This document shows positions 1 to 6,650 of a stretch of 11,440 nucleotides of DNA, piece by piece. The stretch's first letter is position 1. Every line of letters begins with the position of its first letter. A model generated the notes under the pieces. It searched no databases and had not been told where the DNA came from. It saw only the letters and a program-made list of their open reading frames with translations. Made by a program: the position numbers and the translations under genes. Source of the DNA: a candidate division TA06 bacterium DG_78 (GTDB taxonomy: Bacteria; Hydrothermota; Tepidihabitantia; SM23-42); NCBI GenBank assembly GCA_001303225.1, contig LJNI01000067.1, positions 1-11,440 on the forward strand, given 5' to 3'.

Positions 1-2307
1 GCCAATCACCCCAATACTTTTACCAACCTTTACTTTTTCCCCGAGATGAATTTGTGTAAGAAATTCCATTGATGGAATAACTCCATTAGCATTTTCATTT
101 GGTATTGCCAGTTTTATACTCTTATGCGCGCCAACAGCGATATAAATTGCTTTATAACCTTTATCAAATAAATATTTTATTGTGAAATCGCGTCCTAATT
201 TTTGGTTATTTTTGACTTCAACTCCAGCATTGATAATTCTTTGAATATCATCTTCTAATATTTTTCTTGGTAGTCGATATTCAGGAATACCTACTGCTAG
301 CATTCCACCTATAATTGGTAATGCTTCGAAGATTGTAGGTGCATAGCCTTTTTGGACAAGGTGATATGCTGCCATCAACCCGGATGGGCCAGAACCGATG
401 ATCGCAACTCTATCGCCAGTCGGTTTCTTGATTGTTTTATTCTGTTTTTTACCATTACTAAAGTCAATTGCAGCCCTTTTCAGAGATCGGATGGAAATAG
501 AATCGCCACCTTGGCCAGCACGACATTTGGTCTCGCAGGGATGATGACAGACCCGGGAACAAATACCCAAAAGTGGATTATCTTTTAGAATTATATCATA
601 TGCTTTGTCAAAGTCTCCTCTTGCAATGTAGGCAATGTATTGTGGTGCTTCAGTATCAATAGGGCACGTGTGTTGACAGGGCGAGGATATGATATGTTTA
701 CAAACCACTGCAGGACATCTTTTATACCTAATGTGCGCTTCATATTCGTCCTTGAAATATCGAAGCGTACTGAGAACCGGATTTGCGGCACTTTGACCAA
801 GACCACACATTGAGGCATCTCGTACAGCAATCGCAAGTTCTTCAAGAATTTCTAAATCTGTGGCAGTCCCTTTTCCCTTTGTAATACTATCAAGGATCTC
901 CCAGAGTCTTTGAGTACCTTCTCGACAAGATAAACACTTACCGCATGATTCATCGCGCAGGAAATTCATAAAGTATTTTGCGACATCAACCATACAGGTA
1001 TCTTCGTCCATAACAATCATTCCGCCCGAACCCATCATGGAACCAACCTCTTTTAAACTCTCATAATCTATTGGTCGATTAAGAAGGTTTCTAGGTATGC
1101 AGCCACCCGAAGGACCACCGGTTTGTACAGCCTTAAATTTTTTATTCTTAGCTATTCCACCACCGACTTCGTAGATAATTTCTTTTAGAGTAATCCCCAT
1201 GGGAACTTCAACGAGTCCAGTATTATTTATTTTACCTACGAGTGAAAAGATTTTTGTTCCTTTACTGCCTTCGGTACCGATTTCAGAAAACCATTGAGCA
1301 CCCTTTAGAATAATTTGTGGTACATTTGCCCAGGTCTCAACATTATTGATATTTGTCGGTTTTTTCCATAAACCTTTTTTCACAGGATAGGGAGGACGTT
1401 GTTTAGGAACACCGATTCTGCCTTCAATTGCTGCGAGGAGAGATGTTTCTTCACCAGAGACAAAAGCACCTGCACCACGTACGACATCAATAGAGAAATC
1501 AAAACCGGTCCCCAAAATATCTTTTCCAAGTAATCCATAGTTCTCTGATTGTTTTATTGCTATCTGTAGCCGTTTTAAAGCTAGAGGATACTCAGTACGA
1601 ACGTAGATATAGCCCTTTTGAGCCCCTATTGCCTTCGCTCCGATAGTCATTCCTTCGAGTACGGCATGGGGGTCTGCTTCCAAGACACTTCGGTCCATGA
1701 AAGCACCGGGGTCTCCTTCGTCAGCATTACATACCACATATTTCGTACCACCATTTTGTTTTTTGCATAGTTCCCATTTCAGACCAGTAGGAAATCCAGC
1801 ACCCCCACGGCCTCTTAGTCCTGAATCTTTAATCTCTTTTATGATTTGTTCGGGAGACATCTCAGATAATATTTTTTCCAATGCTTTATAGCCTCCAAAT
1901 GCAATATACTCATCAATATTTTCTGGATCGATACGTCCTCGGTTTCTCAAGACTATCAATCTTTGATGTTTGAAAAACCCGATGTCCATCATCTTGGGTA
2001 TGGGTTTTTCTTCTGCAGGAGGTACATACATGAGTTTTTTTACCGGACGGCCTTTAAGGAAATGTTCTTCAACAAGGAAGGGAATATCTTCCTTTTTTAA
2101 TTTTTGATAAAATATTCCATCCGGTTGTACAACGACAATCGGCCCGCGTTCGCAAAAACCATTGCATCCAGTAGAGATAACTGCTACCTCATCTTGTAAT
2201 TTTCTTTTTGTAATTTCTTTTTCGAGTGTTTTTTTAATCTCAAATGAACCACTGGCTACACAGCCGGTTCCTGCACAGACAAGCAAATGCGTTCGATACT
2301 GTTTCAA
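1..2307 (-). CDS. HydB/HndC-type NADH-binding flavoprotein fused to a GltD/NfnB-like FAD module (3' end outside window)
   Basis: This is an uninterrupted reading frame of 769 codons that leaves the window at position 1 with no stop codon. Residues 1-90 form a thioredoxin-like [2Fe-2S] domain with C11, C16, C48 and C52. Residues 100-510 match NuoF/HydB: an NADH/FMN glycine motif RGRGGAGFPTG from 166, CNADEGDPGAF from 193, GAGAFVSGEETS from 278, and a [4Fe-4S] site SCGKCLSC with C455, C458, C461 and C501. HydB proteins normally end in a two-cluster ferredoxin domain. Here a GltD-type region follows instead, with cysteines 531, 536, 544, 548, 583, 587, 591 and 595, then a FAD Rossmann motif GSGPSG at 638-643. 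The window ends inside the expected second dinucleotide fold (SIGVIG). The start is TTG at 2307, preceded by AGGAGG. The inferred role is a cytoplasmic diaphorase subunit of a multimeric hydrogenase, possibly linking NADH, NADPH and ferredoxin. Domain calls are firm; the electron route is inferred. Confidence 0.93.
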   Translation of the reverse strand, partial: MKQYRTHLLVCAGTGCVASGSFEIKKTLEKEITKRKLQDEVAVISTGCNGFCERGPIVVVQPDGIFYQKLKKEDIPFLVEEHFLKGRPVKKLMYVPPAEEKPIPKMMDIGFFKHQRLIVLRNRGRIDPENIDEYIAFGGYKALEKILSEMSPEQIIKEIKDSGLRGRGGAGFPTGLKWELCKKQNGGTKYVVCNADEGDPGAFMDRSVLEADPHAVLEGMTIGAKAIGAQKGYIYVRTEYPLALKRLQIAIKQSENYGLLGKDILGTGFDFSIDVVRGAGAFVSGEETSLLAAIEGRIGVPKQRPPYPVKKGLWKKPTNINNVETWANVPQIILKGAQWFSEIGTEGSKGTKIFSLVGKINNTGLVEVPMGITLKEIIYEVGGGIAKNKKFKAVQTGGPSGGCIPRNLLNRPIDYESLKEVGSMMGSGGMIVMDEDTCMVDVAKYFMNFLRDESCGKCLSCREGTQRLWEILDSITKGKGTATDLEILEELAIAVRDASMCGLGQSAANPVLSTLRYFKDEYEAHIRYKRCPAVVCKHIISSPCQHTCPIDTEAPQYIAYIARGDFDKAYDIILKDNPLLGICSRVCHHPCETKCRAGQGGDSISIRSLKRAAIDFSNGKKQNKTIKKPTGDRVAIIGSGPSGLMAAYHLVQKGYAPTIFEALPIIGGMLAVGIPEYRLPRKILEDDIQRIINAGVEVKNNQKLGRDFTIKYLFDKGYKAIYIAVGAHKSIKLAIPNENANGVIPSMEFLTQIHLGEKVKVGKSIGVIG

Positions 2308-2312
2308 TGTAA

Positions 2313-2318
2313 CCTCCT
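2313..2318 (-). promoter_or_regulatory. Ribosome binding site deciding the TTG start of the HydB-GltD gene
   Basis: The minus strand reads AGGAGG, five bases before TTG at 2307. No in-frame ATG exists until about residue 94, which would remove the whole [2Fe-2S] domain, so TTG is the credible start. Confidence 0.85.
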
Positions 2319-2335
2319 TGGTTAACGTTTAACGC

Positions 2336-2408
2336 TTGACGCTTTACGCATTACGCTTGGCAAATATCTTTTGGCGTCGTGCGTGTAGCGTATTGCGTTT
2401 GGCGTCAA
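2336..2408. repeat. Palindromic ACGC-word repeat between hndB and the HydB-GltD gene
   Basis: The 97-base spacer consists largely of the word ACGC or its complement GCGT, repeated with short A/T links (for example gcttgacgctttacgc and gcgtattgcgtttggc). The outer parts form an imperfect inverted repeat: 2336-2356 pairs with 2388-2408 at 17 of 21 positions, leaving a loop of about 31 bases. The repeat covers the stop codon of hndB. It could form a hairpin in the polycistronic transcript between the two genes. There is no T-run, so it does not look like an ordinary intrinsic terminator. Whether it belongs to a genome-wide repeat family cannot be seen here. Confidence 0.7.
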
Positions 2409-2788
2409 TGTGTTCTCTCGCTGCCCACAGCAAGAGCATACTCATTTAGAATATTCCCCTTTATAATATGTTCAGTTACGATTTTGCTCATTTTTTCTAT
2501 AGTCAGGTCAACATACTTCACCGGCGGTTTTCCAGTTATTTCCACTGTTGCCATAGGTTCTCGGCTGCACAACCCTGCACAACCTGATGTCGTTACTATT
2601 ACATCATTCAATTTTTTCTTCTTTATCTCGCTAAGCAATCCAGACAAAATTTCTCGGGCACCAGCTGCAATACCACATGTTCCCATATGCACAGTAATTT
2701 TCGCTCTTGACTTACCTTGTCTCAGAACAGCTGTTCTTCTAACTTTTTCTCTAATTTTTTCTAAGTCTCCTATTTTAAGCTTTTTCAT
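2405..2788 (-). CDS. hndB: HndB-like thioredoxin-fold [2Fe-2S] hydrogenase subunit
   Basis: This small cytoplasmic protein of 127 residues matches the HndB family, the second subunit of NAD(P)-linked HndABCD hydrogenases. The family signatures are MGTCGIAAGA at residues 35-44 and SGCAGLCS at 68-75. Cysteines 38, 70 and 74 are present. The first ligand position used in NuoE (CxxxxC) is not a cysteine, so only three of the four usual [2Fe-2S] ligands are visible, and cluster binding is uncertain. The start is ATG at 2788, preceded by AGGAG at a spacing of seven. An in-frame TTG at 2815 would add nine residues but has no such site. The gene lies between two repeat-filled spacers and just upstream of the HydB-GltD gene, which supports a role in the diaphorase part of the hydrogenase. 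The subunit's exact role is not settled by the sequence. Confidence 0.87.
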   Translation of the reverse strand: MKKLKIGDLEKIREKVRRTAVLRQGKSRAKITVHMGTCGIAAGAREILSGLLSEIKKKKLNDVIVTTSGCAGLCSREPMATVEITGKPPVKYVDLTIEKMSKIVTEHIIKGNILNEYALAVGSERTH

Positions 2789-2811
2789 CTTTTTTCTCCT
2801 TTCCTTGACCG

Positions 2812-2891
2812 ACAACAGATATGGGATAACTAATAACAGTAATTTTTTTCATTGTAATATGATATCTGTTATCTGTTTTTCGGTTATCTGT
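2812..2891. repeat. Palindromic TATCTGT-word repeat between ATPase 2 and hndB
   Basis: The spacer between the ATPase 2 stop and the hndB start (2789-2902) carries the word TATCTGT at 2863-2869, 2870-2876 and 2885-2891. The inverse word ACAGATA is at 2815-2821, and related ataacag words lie near 2834. AACAGATAT (2814-2822) pairs perfectly with ATATCTGTT (2862-2870). The layout is like that of the ACGC-word spacer on the other side of hndB, but with a different word. No convincing promoter was found inside. Confidence 0.62.
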
Positions 2892-2902
2892 CATCTCTTA
2901 TT

Positions 2903-3454
2903 CTATGTTCCTTCCTGAATTCTCTTAAGTTCTCGTAAAATCCTTTTTTTCAATAATTCTAAAACCTCGGGTTGATTGATTAATACACCATTTAATTTTC
3001 TCTTTAAATATCTCGTATCAAATAAAAAACTTTTGCCATTTTTGGAATGTTTATAAATGAAATCAGCTTTTAATCCGTTGCTGGCGACTAATACAATAAT
3101 GGTTTCTGCCATATTACCGATCGGTTTACGGTCAATATGGTCATACACAAATTTTGCAGTTACTCTGGTTCCCCTTCCTTTCTTTGATTTAATGTCAAAA
3201 GAACCTTCTGCTTCTTTTGTCGCTCGGGCGAGCATTGAAAGCCCCAATCCGATTCTTCTTATTTTTTTTGTACTGAAGAATGGGTCAAGAGCTTTTGTTA
3301 ATGTTTTTTTATCCATACCTTTACCATTATCTTTGATCTTGACGACAAGCAGATTCTTATTCGTATCTTCTTCAATGGTGATTTCGACCTTTTTCGCCCC
3401 TGCTGCAATAGAATTTTCAACAATATCCAATATGTGCAAAGAAAGATCTCTCAT
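2903..3454 (-). CDS. ATPase 2: GHKL (histidine-kinase-type) ATP-binding protein without a dimerisation/phosphoacceptor domain
   Basis: The 183-residue protein has the complete Bergerat ATP-binding fold in residues 1-105: an N-box around E13-N14 (ILDIVENSIAAGA), DNGKGM at 42-47, DPFFSTKK at 57-64, GLGLSM at 69-74 and GRGTRV at 93-98. There is no H-box, transmembrane segment or sensor domain. A tail of about 75 residues (110-183) follows and seems to be a feature of this subfamily. It may act as a small kinase or an ATP-dependent switch; its target is unknown. ATG at 3454 lies one base past the TAG of the PHP gene and matches the usual family start (MxxLSLHILD). TTG at 3466, with AGGAAG seven bases upstream, is a real alternative that would add four residues. 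The context is a signalling gene inside a hydrogenase operon. Confidence 0.85.
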   Translation of the reverse strand: MRDLSLHILDIVENSIAAGAKKVEITIEEDTNKNLLVVKIKDNGKGMDKKTLTKALDPFFSTKKIRRIGLGLSMLARATKEAEGSFDIKSKKGRGTRVTAKFVYDHIDRKPIGNMAETIIVLVASNGLKADFIYKHSKNGKSFLFDTRYLKRKLNGVLINQPEVLELLKKRILRELKRIQEGT

Positions 3455-3455
3455 G

Positions 3456-4202
3456 CTAATACTCAAGCTTTATCTTCCTGCCTTGTTGGTTCATAAATGC
3501 TTTTTTTATCTCATCTATTGTCGGTTTTTCCAAAAGAAAGGTTGTAGAAGTACAACCAATGTCCTGTAAAAAATGAGCATCTGATGCACATATCAATGGG
3601 TAATTCTCTATCTGGGGGAATTTCTTTATTGCCTCAGACCTACTGATGATTGGTGAGATTTCGAGTGCATCGAGCTCAAGGTTGTCGGGGATAAATCCTA
3701 ACTGGCCGATAATACTATAGGTCTCACGGTCAATGTGTGATGCAATCACTAATCCACCGAGGCTATGGATTTTATTGACTAGTTCTTTTAAAGTTAGACT
3801 GGTTGCGGTTATCAATAATCGTTTATTATACCCTTCTACTTCATCGAATTCATTGACAATTATTTGTTCACCAAAGAGTTTTTCATCATTTTCTTTCGAT
3901 GGAAGATGTTCATAAACACTTTTTTGAAGAACTAAAACATGCTCGGAGTTATCAAAGAATGCAATGAGATGAACTTCTTCACTCGTTGTGACTTCCATAC
4001 CAGCTAAAACCGTTATTTTTTCTTTCGATGCACTTTTTTGTGTTGCTTCGATATTCTCTGCAGAATTATGATCGCAGATACCAATAATATCCAGCTTATT
4101 AGCGATAGCTCTATCAACGATTCTTTTCGGGGACATCGTTAAATCTCCACAGGGCGATAAGCAAGTGTGGATATGCAAATCTGCTTTGAAACATTTTAGC
4201 AT
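3456..4202 (-). CDS. PHP-domain metal-dependent phosphoesterase
   Basis: The 248-residue protein is a stand-alone PHP domain with nearly the full metal-ligand set in order: H10 and H12 in ADLHIHT, D20 in SPCGD, D44-H45 in CDHNS, E70 in AGMEVT, H78 in EVHLIAF, H156 in ASHIDR, and D208 and H210 in ASDAH. These proteins hydrolyse phosphoester bonds using a multi-metal site. Many stand-alone members act on nucleotides or small phosphates, but the substrate here is unknown. ATG at 4202 shares a base with the TAA of the upstream DRTGG gene (TAATG), which suggests translational coupling. Its own ribosome binding site is weak. In this setting it may process a phosphorylated signal made or used by the neighbouring ATPases, but that is inference. 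Confidence 0.9.
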   Translation of the reverse strand: MLKCFKADLHIHTCLSPCGDLTMSPKRIVDRAIANKLDIIGICDHNSAENIEATQKSASKEKITVLAGMEVTTSEEVHLIAFFDNSEHVLVLQKSVYEHLPSKENDEKLFGEQIIVNEFDEVEGYNKRLLITATSLTLKELVNKIHSLGGLVIASHIDRETYSIIGQLGFIPDNLELDALEISPIISRSEAIKKFPQIENYPLICASDAHFLQDIGCTSTTFLLEKPTIDEIKKAFMNQQGRKIKLEY

Positions 4203-4561
4203 TAATGCGTTCCAGATATTCCCGATTCATATAATTTACCGACGAGTTCAAATGCAGGTAGATCACTGGTCATGATTGGTATCCCTTCTTCATGAGCCTT
4301 CTTTACAGTTTCTCCATCAGGTTTTCTTCTATTTATAATTATTATGCCTGCTAGCTCTTTTAATTTTGCTACTGCGACGATGTTTGGATGACCCTGAAGA
4401 GTAACCCAGATGTTATCTTTCTGACTGTTCGCCATCACATCGCTTAAGAGGTCACTTATGTAACCTCCAGATACCTCTCTTTTTAAAAATTCCTTTCCGG
4501 AGATAACTTCAAGATTGAAGATTTTCACTATTTCTGCAAGTTTATGTTTTCTTTTTTTCAT
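4202..4561 (-). CDS. DRTGG-domain protein 2
   Basis: The 119-residue soluble protein is almost entirely one DRTGG domain. It has the typical opening GGYISDLLSDVMA at 32-44, IWVTLQGHPNIVAVA at 51-65, a hydrophobic strand AGIIII near 71, and a closing GIPIMTSDLPAFELVGKLYESGI. DRTGG domains are found in regulatory settings, such as phosphotransacetylase N-termini and CBS proteins; no enzymatic activity is known for them. The start ATG is preceded by GGAGG at a spacing of six and overlaps the end of the hydrogenase-like gene by 20 bases. It is a diverged paralogue of the other DRTGG gene in this operon (6279-6650). Function unknown; a ligand-binding or partner-binding role is plausible. Confidence 0.87.
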   Translation of the reverse strand: MKKRKHKLAEIVKIFNLEVISGKEFLKREVSGGYISDLLSDVMANSQKDNIWVTLQGHPNIVAVAKLKELAGIIIINRRKPDGETVKKAHEEGIPIMTSDLPAFELVGKLYESGISGTH

Positions 4562-5843
4562 ATTTGCCCTCCCCTTTACTCCTTTTTATTTTTATATAAA
4601 TACAATCTTCTAATTTTGCTTCACCTCGTGCTACATCTTCTGCAAATGTTATGCAATCAGGAGCTCCACACAAACCACAGTCTTTCCCTGAAAGCTTTCT
4701 TGCAATCTTTTCTTTAAATTTTAGTTTTTTTATTGCCTTGGTGCGGTCCGTATCAAGCGGTGGAAAAGGTTTTGGTTGGACTGATGATTCGAATGAAAAA
4801 AATTTATCATTGTATAATTTTTTTACGAAATTGCTATCGACTCTCTTCTTGCCACCATACATCCTTATAAGCCTGAGGGCATTACTCTTGGCGATAAACC
4901 TATTTTCAACAGTTAAAGGACCACCAACACAACCATCCGGGCAGATAAGGCACTCAAGATATTCAATATCTTTTAATTTACCGGATTCGACATCTTCAAG
5001 GATCTTGATCGTGTCATGTAGTCCAGAAACCGAAACACAGTTGTGATATTTAAGAGCCCTGATCTCTCCGCCAGGGATTGACCAGCCGATTCCGATGCCG
5101 CTGATGCGGTTTTGTGTTTGTAGTATTGAAGGTCGGCCAAGTTTTTTAATCTTCATCATAATTGAATTATAAATCTCTCGGATTGATATTGCACCGTCAA
5201 GAAAAGATTTTTTCATCGTTGCTGGATGATTGATAGAAACCATTTTTGCAGCACATGGTGTTATATGGATGATACCTATGTCTTCTTTCAATAAATTTTT
5301 CTCTTTCGATAATTCATCTCTTAAATTCTTTGCTGCAATTTCTCGTGGCGGTTCGATCGGGACGATATTTTTACATAAGGTTGGAAATAATCTCTGAATG
5401 AGTCGAACGACGACAGGACAGGTAGAAGAGATTATCGGTCTCGGTGATTTATTTTCGTCGAGATATTGTTCAATGGCGAGACCTACCATTTCACAGACCA
5501 GAGCTTCATCATACACATGATTGAAGCCAATTTCTTTCAAAACCGAGAGGATTTCATGAGGCATTATGTGATGACCAAATTGGAAATAGAGTACAGGAGA
5601 AGGCAAGGCGACCTTATATTTGAATCTATTCAGGTCGGCTGATGATGTTGTGATTGGAACTATTGCATTTTGAGGGCACACTCTCATACACTCGCCACAA
5701 TCGATGCATTTTCCATACGCAATGTTTGCTTTTTGATTTCGGATTCTTATTGCCCTTGTCGGACATATCTTCATACAGGCAACACAACCGATACATTTCT
5801 TCTTGTCGATTCTTATCGAGTGAAATAAACTAGTTTCAGCCAT
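4542..5843 (-). CDS. hydS: Sensory-type (group D-like) [FeFe]-hydrogenase-like protein
   Basis: The 433-residue protein has three parts. Residues 13-60 are a two-cluster ferredoxin (C17, 20, 23, 27 and C46, 49, 52, 56). Residues 75-335 are an H-cluster domain. Residues 385-418 are a [4Fe-4S] domain of the CxxCGxPxC type (C389, 392, 397, 414). All four H-cluster ligands can be placed: C142 in SSTCP, C197 in TPCAAK, and C301 and C305 in CPDGC. The catalytic motif TSCCP reads SSTCP, so the proton-shuttle cysteine is T141, and the L2 methionine is T195. Similar losses mark sensory [FeFe] hydrogenases such as Thermotoga HydS and the Thermoanaerobacter group D protein. No PAS domain is present. The gene is flanked by ATPase and DRTGG genes, so a role in sensing H2 or redox state is more likely than bulk turnover. 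It overlaps the upstream gene by eight bases and has no clear ribosome binding site of its own. Confidence 0.88.
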   Translation of the reverse strand: MAETSLFHSIRIDKKKCIGCVACMKICPTRAIRIRNQKANIAYGKCIDCGECMRVCPQNAIVPITTSSADLNRFKYKVALPSPVLYFQFGHHIMPHEILSVLKEIGFNHVYDEALVCEMVGLAIEQYLDENKSPRPIISSTCPVVVRLIQRLFPTLCKNIVPIEPPREIAAKNLRDELSKEKNLLKEDIGIIHITPCAAKMVSINHPATMKKSFLDGAISIREIYNSIMMKIKKLGRPSILQTQNRISGIGIGWSIPGGEIRALKYHNCVSVSGLHDTIKILEDVESGKLKDIEYLECLICPDGCVGGPLTVENRFIAKSNALRLIRMYGGKKRVDSNFVKKLYNDKFFSFESSVQPKPFPPLDTDRTKAIKKLKFKEKIARKLSGKDCGLCGAPDCITFAEDVARGEAKLEDCIYIKIKRSKGEGKYEKKKT

Positions 5844-6279
5844 TTTTATTATTCAGGTTGATTTTTATTTCAAGTTTAGTTCCTTCTCTAATCGTCGAAT
5901 TGATATTAAAAACATCAGAGTTCTTCTTTATATTTGGTAGACCCATACCAGCACCAAATCCCATTTCTCTCATCTCTTCTGTTGCCGTTGAGTAGCCTGG
6001 TTGCATTGCTAAATCGATATCTTTTATTCCTTGTCCCCTGTCTTCGATTTTTAATAGAATTTTATTAGAATAGACATAAAGATGCATCTTGCCATGTCGG
6101 GCATACATGACCACATTCATCTCTGCTTCATATGCTACAATTGCGACCCTGCGGATGATATCGCTATCAATGCCAATATCTTTAAGTATATTTCTAATCT
6201 TAATGGACGATTCACCTGCATTAATAAAATCTCCACCCTTGATTTCAAAGTTTTGTTGTAAGAGTATTTTTGATTGCAT
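5836..6279 (-). CDS. ATPase 1: RsbW-like anti-sigma/serine kinase-type ATP-binding protein
   Basis: The 147-residue protein is a single GHKL ATP-binding domain resembling the RsbW/SpoIIAB group. The N-box is EAEMNVVMYA (E53, N55), the D-box EDRGQGI is at 79-85, the glycine-rich lid GFGAGMGLPNIK is at 107-118 and the last motif EGTKLEI at 132-138. It has no phosphoacceptor histidine, sensor or membrane segment. RsbW-type proteins phosphorylate a partner on serine or bind a sigma factor; no STAS-type partner is seen in this window, so the target is open. ATG shares a base with the preceding TAA (TAATG), with AAAGG upstream. The next gene, the hydrogenase-like sensor, starts inside it, which suggests the two are made together. 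Confidence 0.88.
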   Translation of the reverse strand: MQSKILLQQNFEIKGGDFINAGESSIKIRNILKDIGIDSDIIRRVAIVAYEAEMNVVMYARHGKMHLYVYSNKILLKIEDRGQGIKDIDLAMQPGYSTATEEMREMGFGAGMGLPNIKKNSDVFNINSTIREGTKLEIKINLNNKNG

Positions 6280-6650
6280 TATTTACCTTTTTTACTTGAT
6301 GCTCCCTTTATGCCATTGGAATATAAAGTTCCACAGGCTTCAAACATCTTTAATTTAGTTACAAGAATAGGTATTTTGCTATTTTGGGCAAGTTTTATGG
6401 TGTCAGCTGGTGGGTTTTTCCCACGTACAAATACAATTGCACAGACACCAGCGATTTCGCACGTTCTTACTACCTGTTTGTTTGTTAATCCGGTCACGAG
6501 TATGGTGTCAGCTACTGAACAGGGTTCTGAAAAGGCTAAGACATCACTCATAAGATCTGATGCTTTTGCAAATTTTATATCAATAATGGAATCGCGGGGA
6601 CCAACGAGAAATTTCGCGTTGAGAAGTTTTATTATTGCGTCGAGCGTCAC
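6279..6650 (-). CDS. DRTGG-domain protein 1
   Basis: The 123-residue soluble protein carries a DRTGG-like domain. It has ASDLMSDVLA at 30-39, a DTILVTGLTNKQVVRTCEIA region at 48-67, a strand VCAIVFVRGK at 69-78, and the ending KIPILVTKLKMFEACGTLYS. It is similar in layout to the second DRTGG protein of the operon but clearly diverged. The start codon is GTG at 6650, forming a four-base GTGA overlap with the nuoE-like gene, and the Shine-Dalgarno signal is weak, so reinitiation after nuoE is likely. The C-terminus is lysine-rich (ASSKKGK). Function is unknown. Its position between a diaphorase subunit and an RsbW-like ATPase suggests a regulatory adaptor, but this is inferred from context only. 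Confidence 0.84.
   Translation of the reverse strand: MTLDAIIKLLNAKFLVGPRDSIIDIKFAKASDLMSDVLAFSEPCSVADTILVTGLTNKQVVRTCEIAGVCAIVFVRGKNPPADTIKLAQNSKIPILVTKLKMFEACGTLYSNGIKGASSKKGK

Noticed and set aside
591..845. Minus-strand open frame of 84 codons
   Set aside because: It lies in another frame of the HydB-GltD gene, which is continuous here and carries the [4Fe-4S] motifs; a shadow frame.
2308..2902. Short-word repeats as a CRISPR array
   Set aside because: The words are 7-12 bases, degenerate and inverted, with no constant long repeat or regular spacers, and no cas genes are nearby.
2379..2918. Plus-strand open frame of 179 codons
   Set aside because: It overlaps the hndB-like gene and both repeat spacers antisense, has phenylalanine- and serine-rich composition typical of a shadow frame, and shows no family motif or ribosome binding site.
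3057..3569. Plus-strand open frame of 170 codons
   Set aside because: It is antisense to ATPase 2 and the start of ATPase 2/PHP coding sequence, whose motifs are clear on the minus strand; no independent support.
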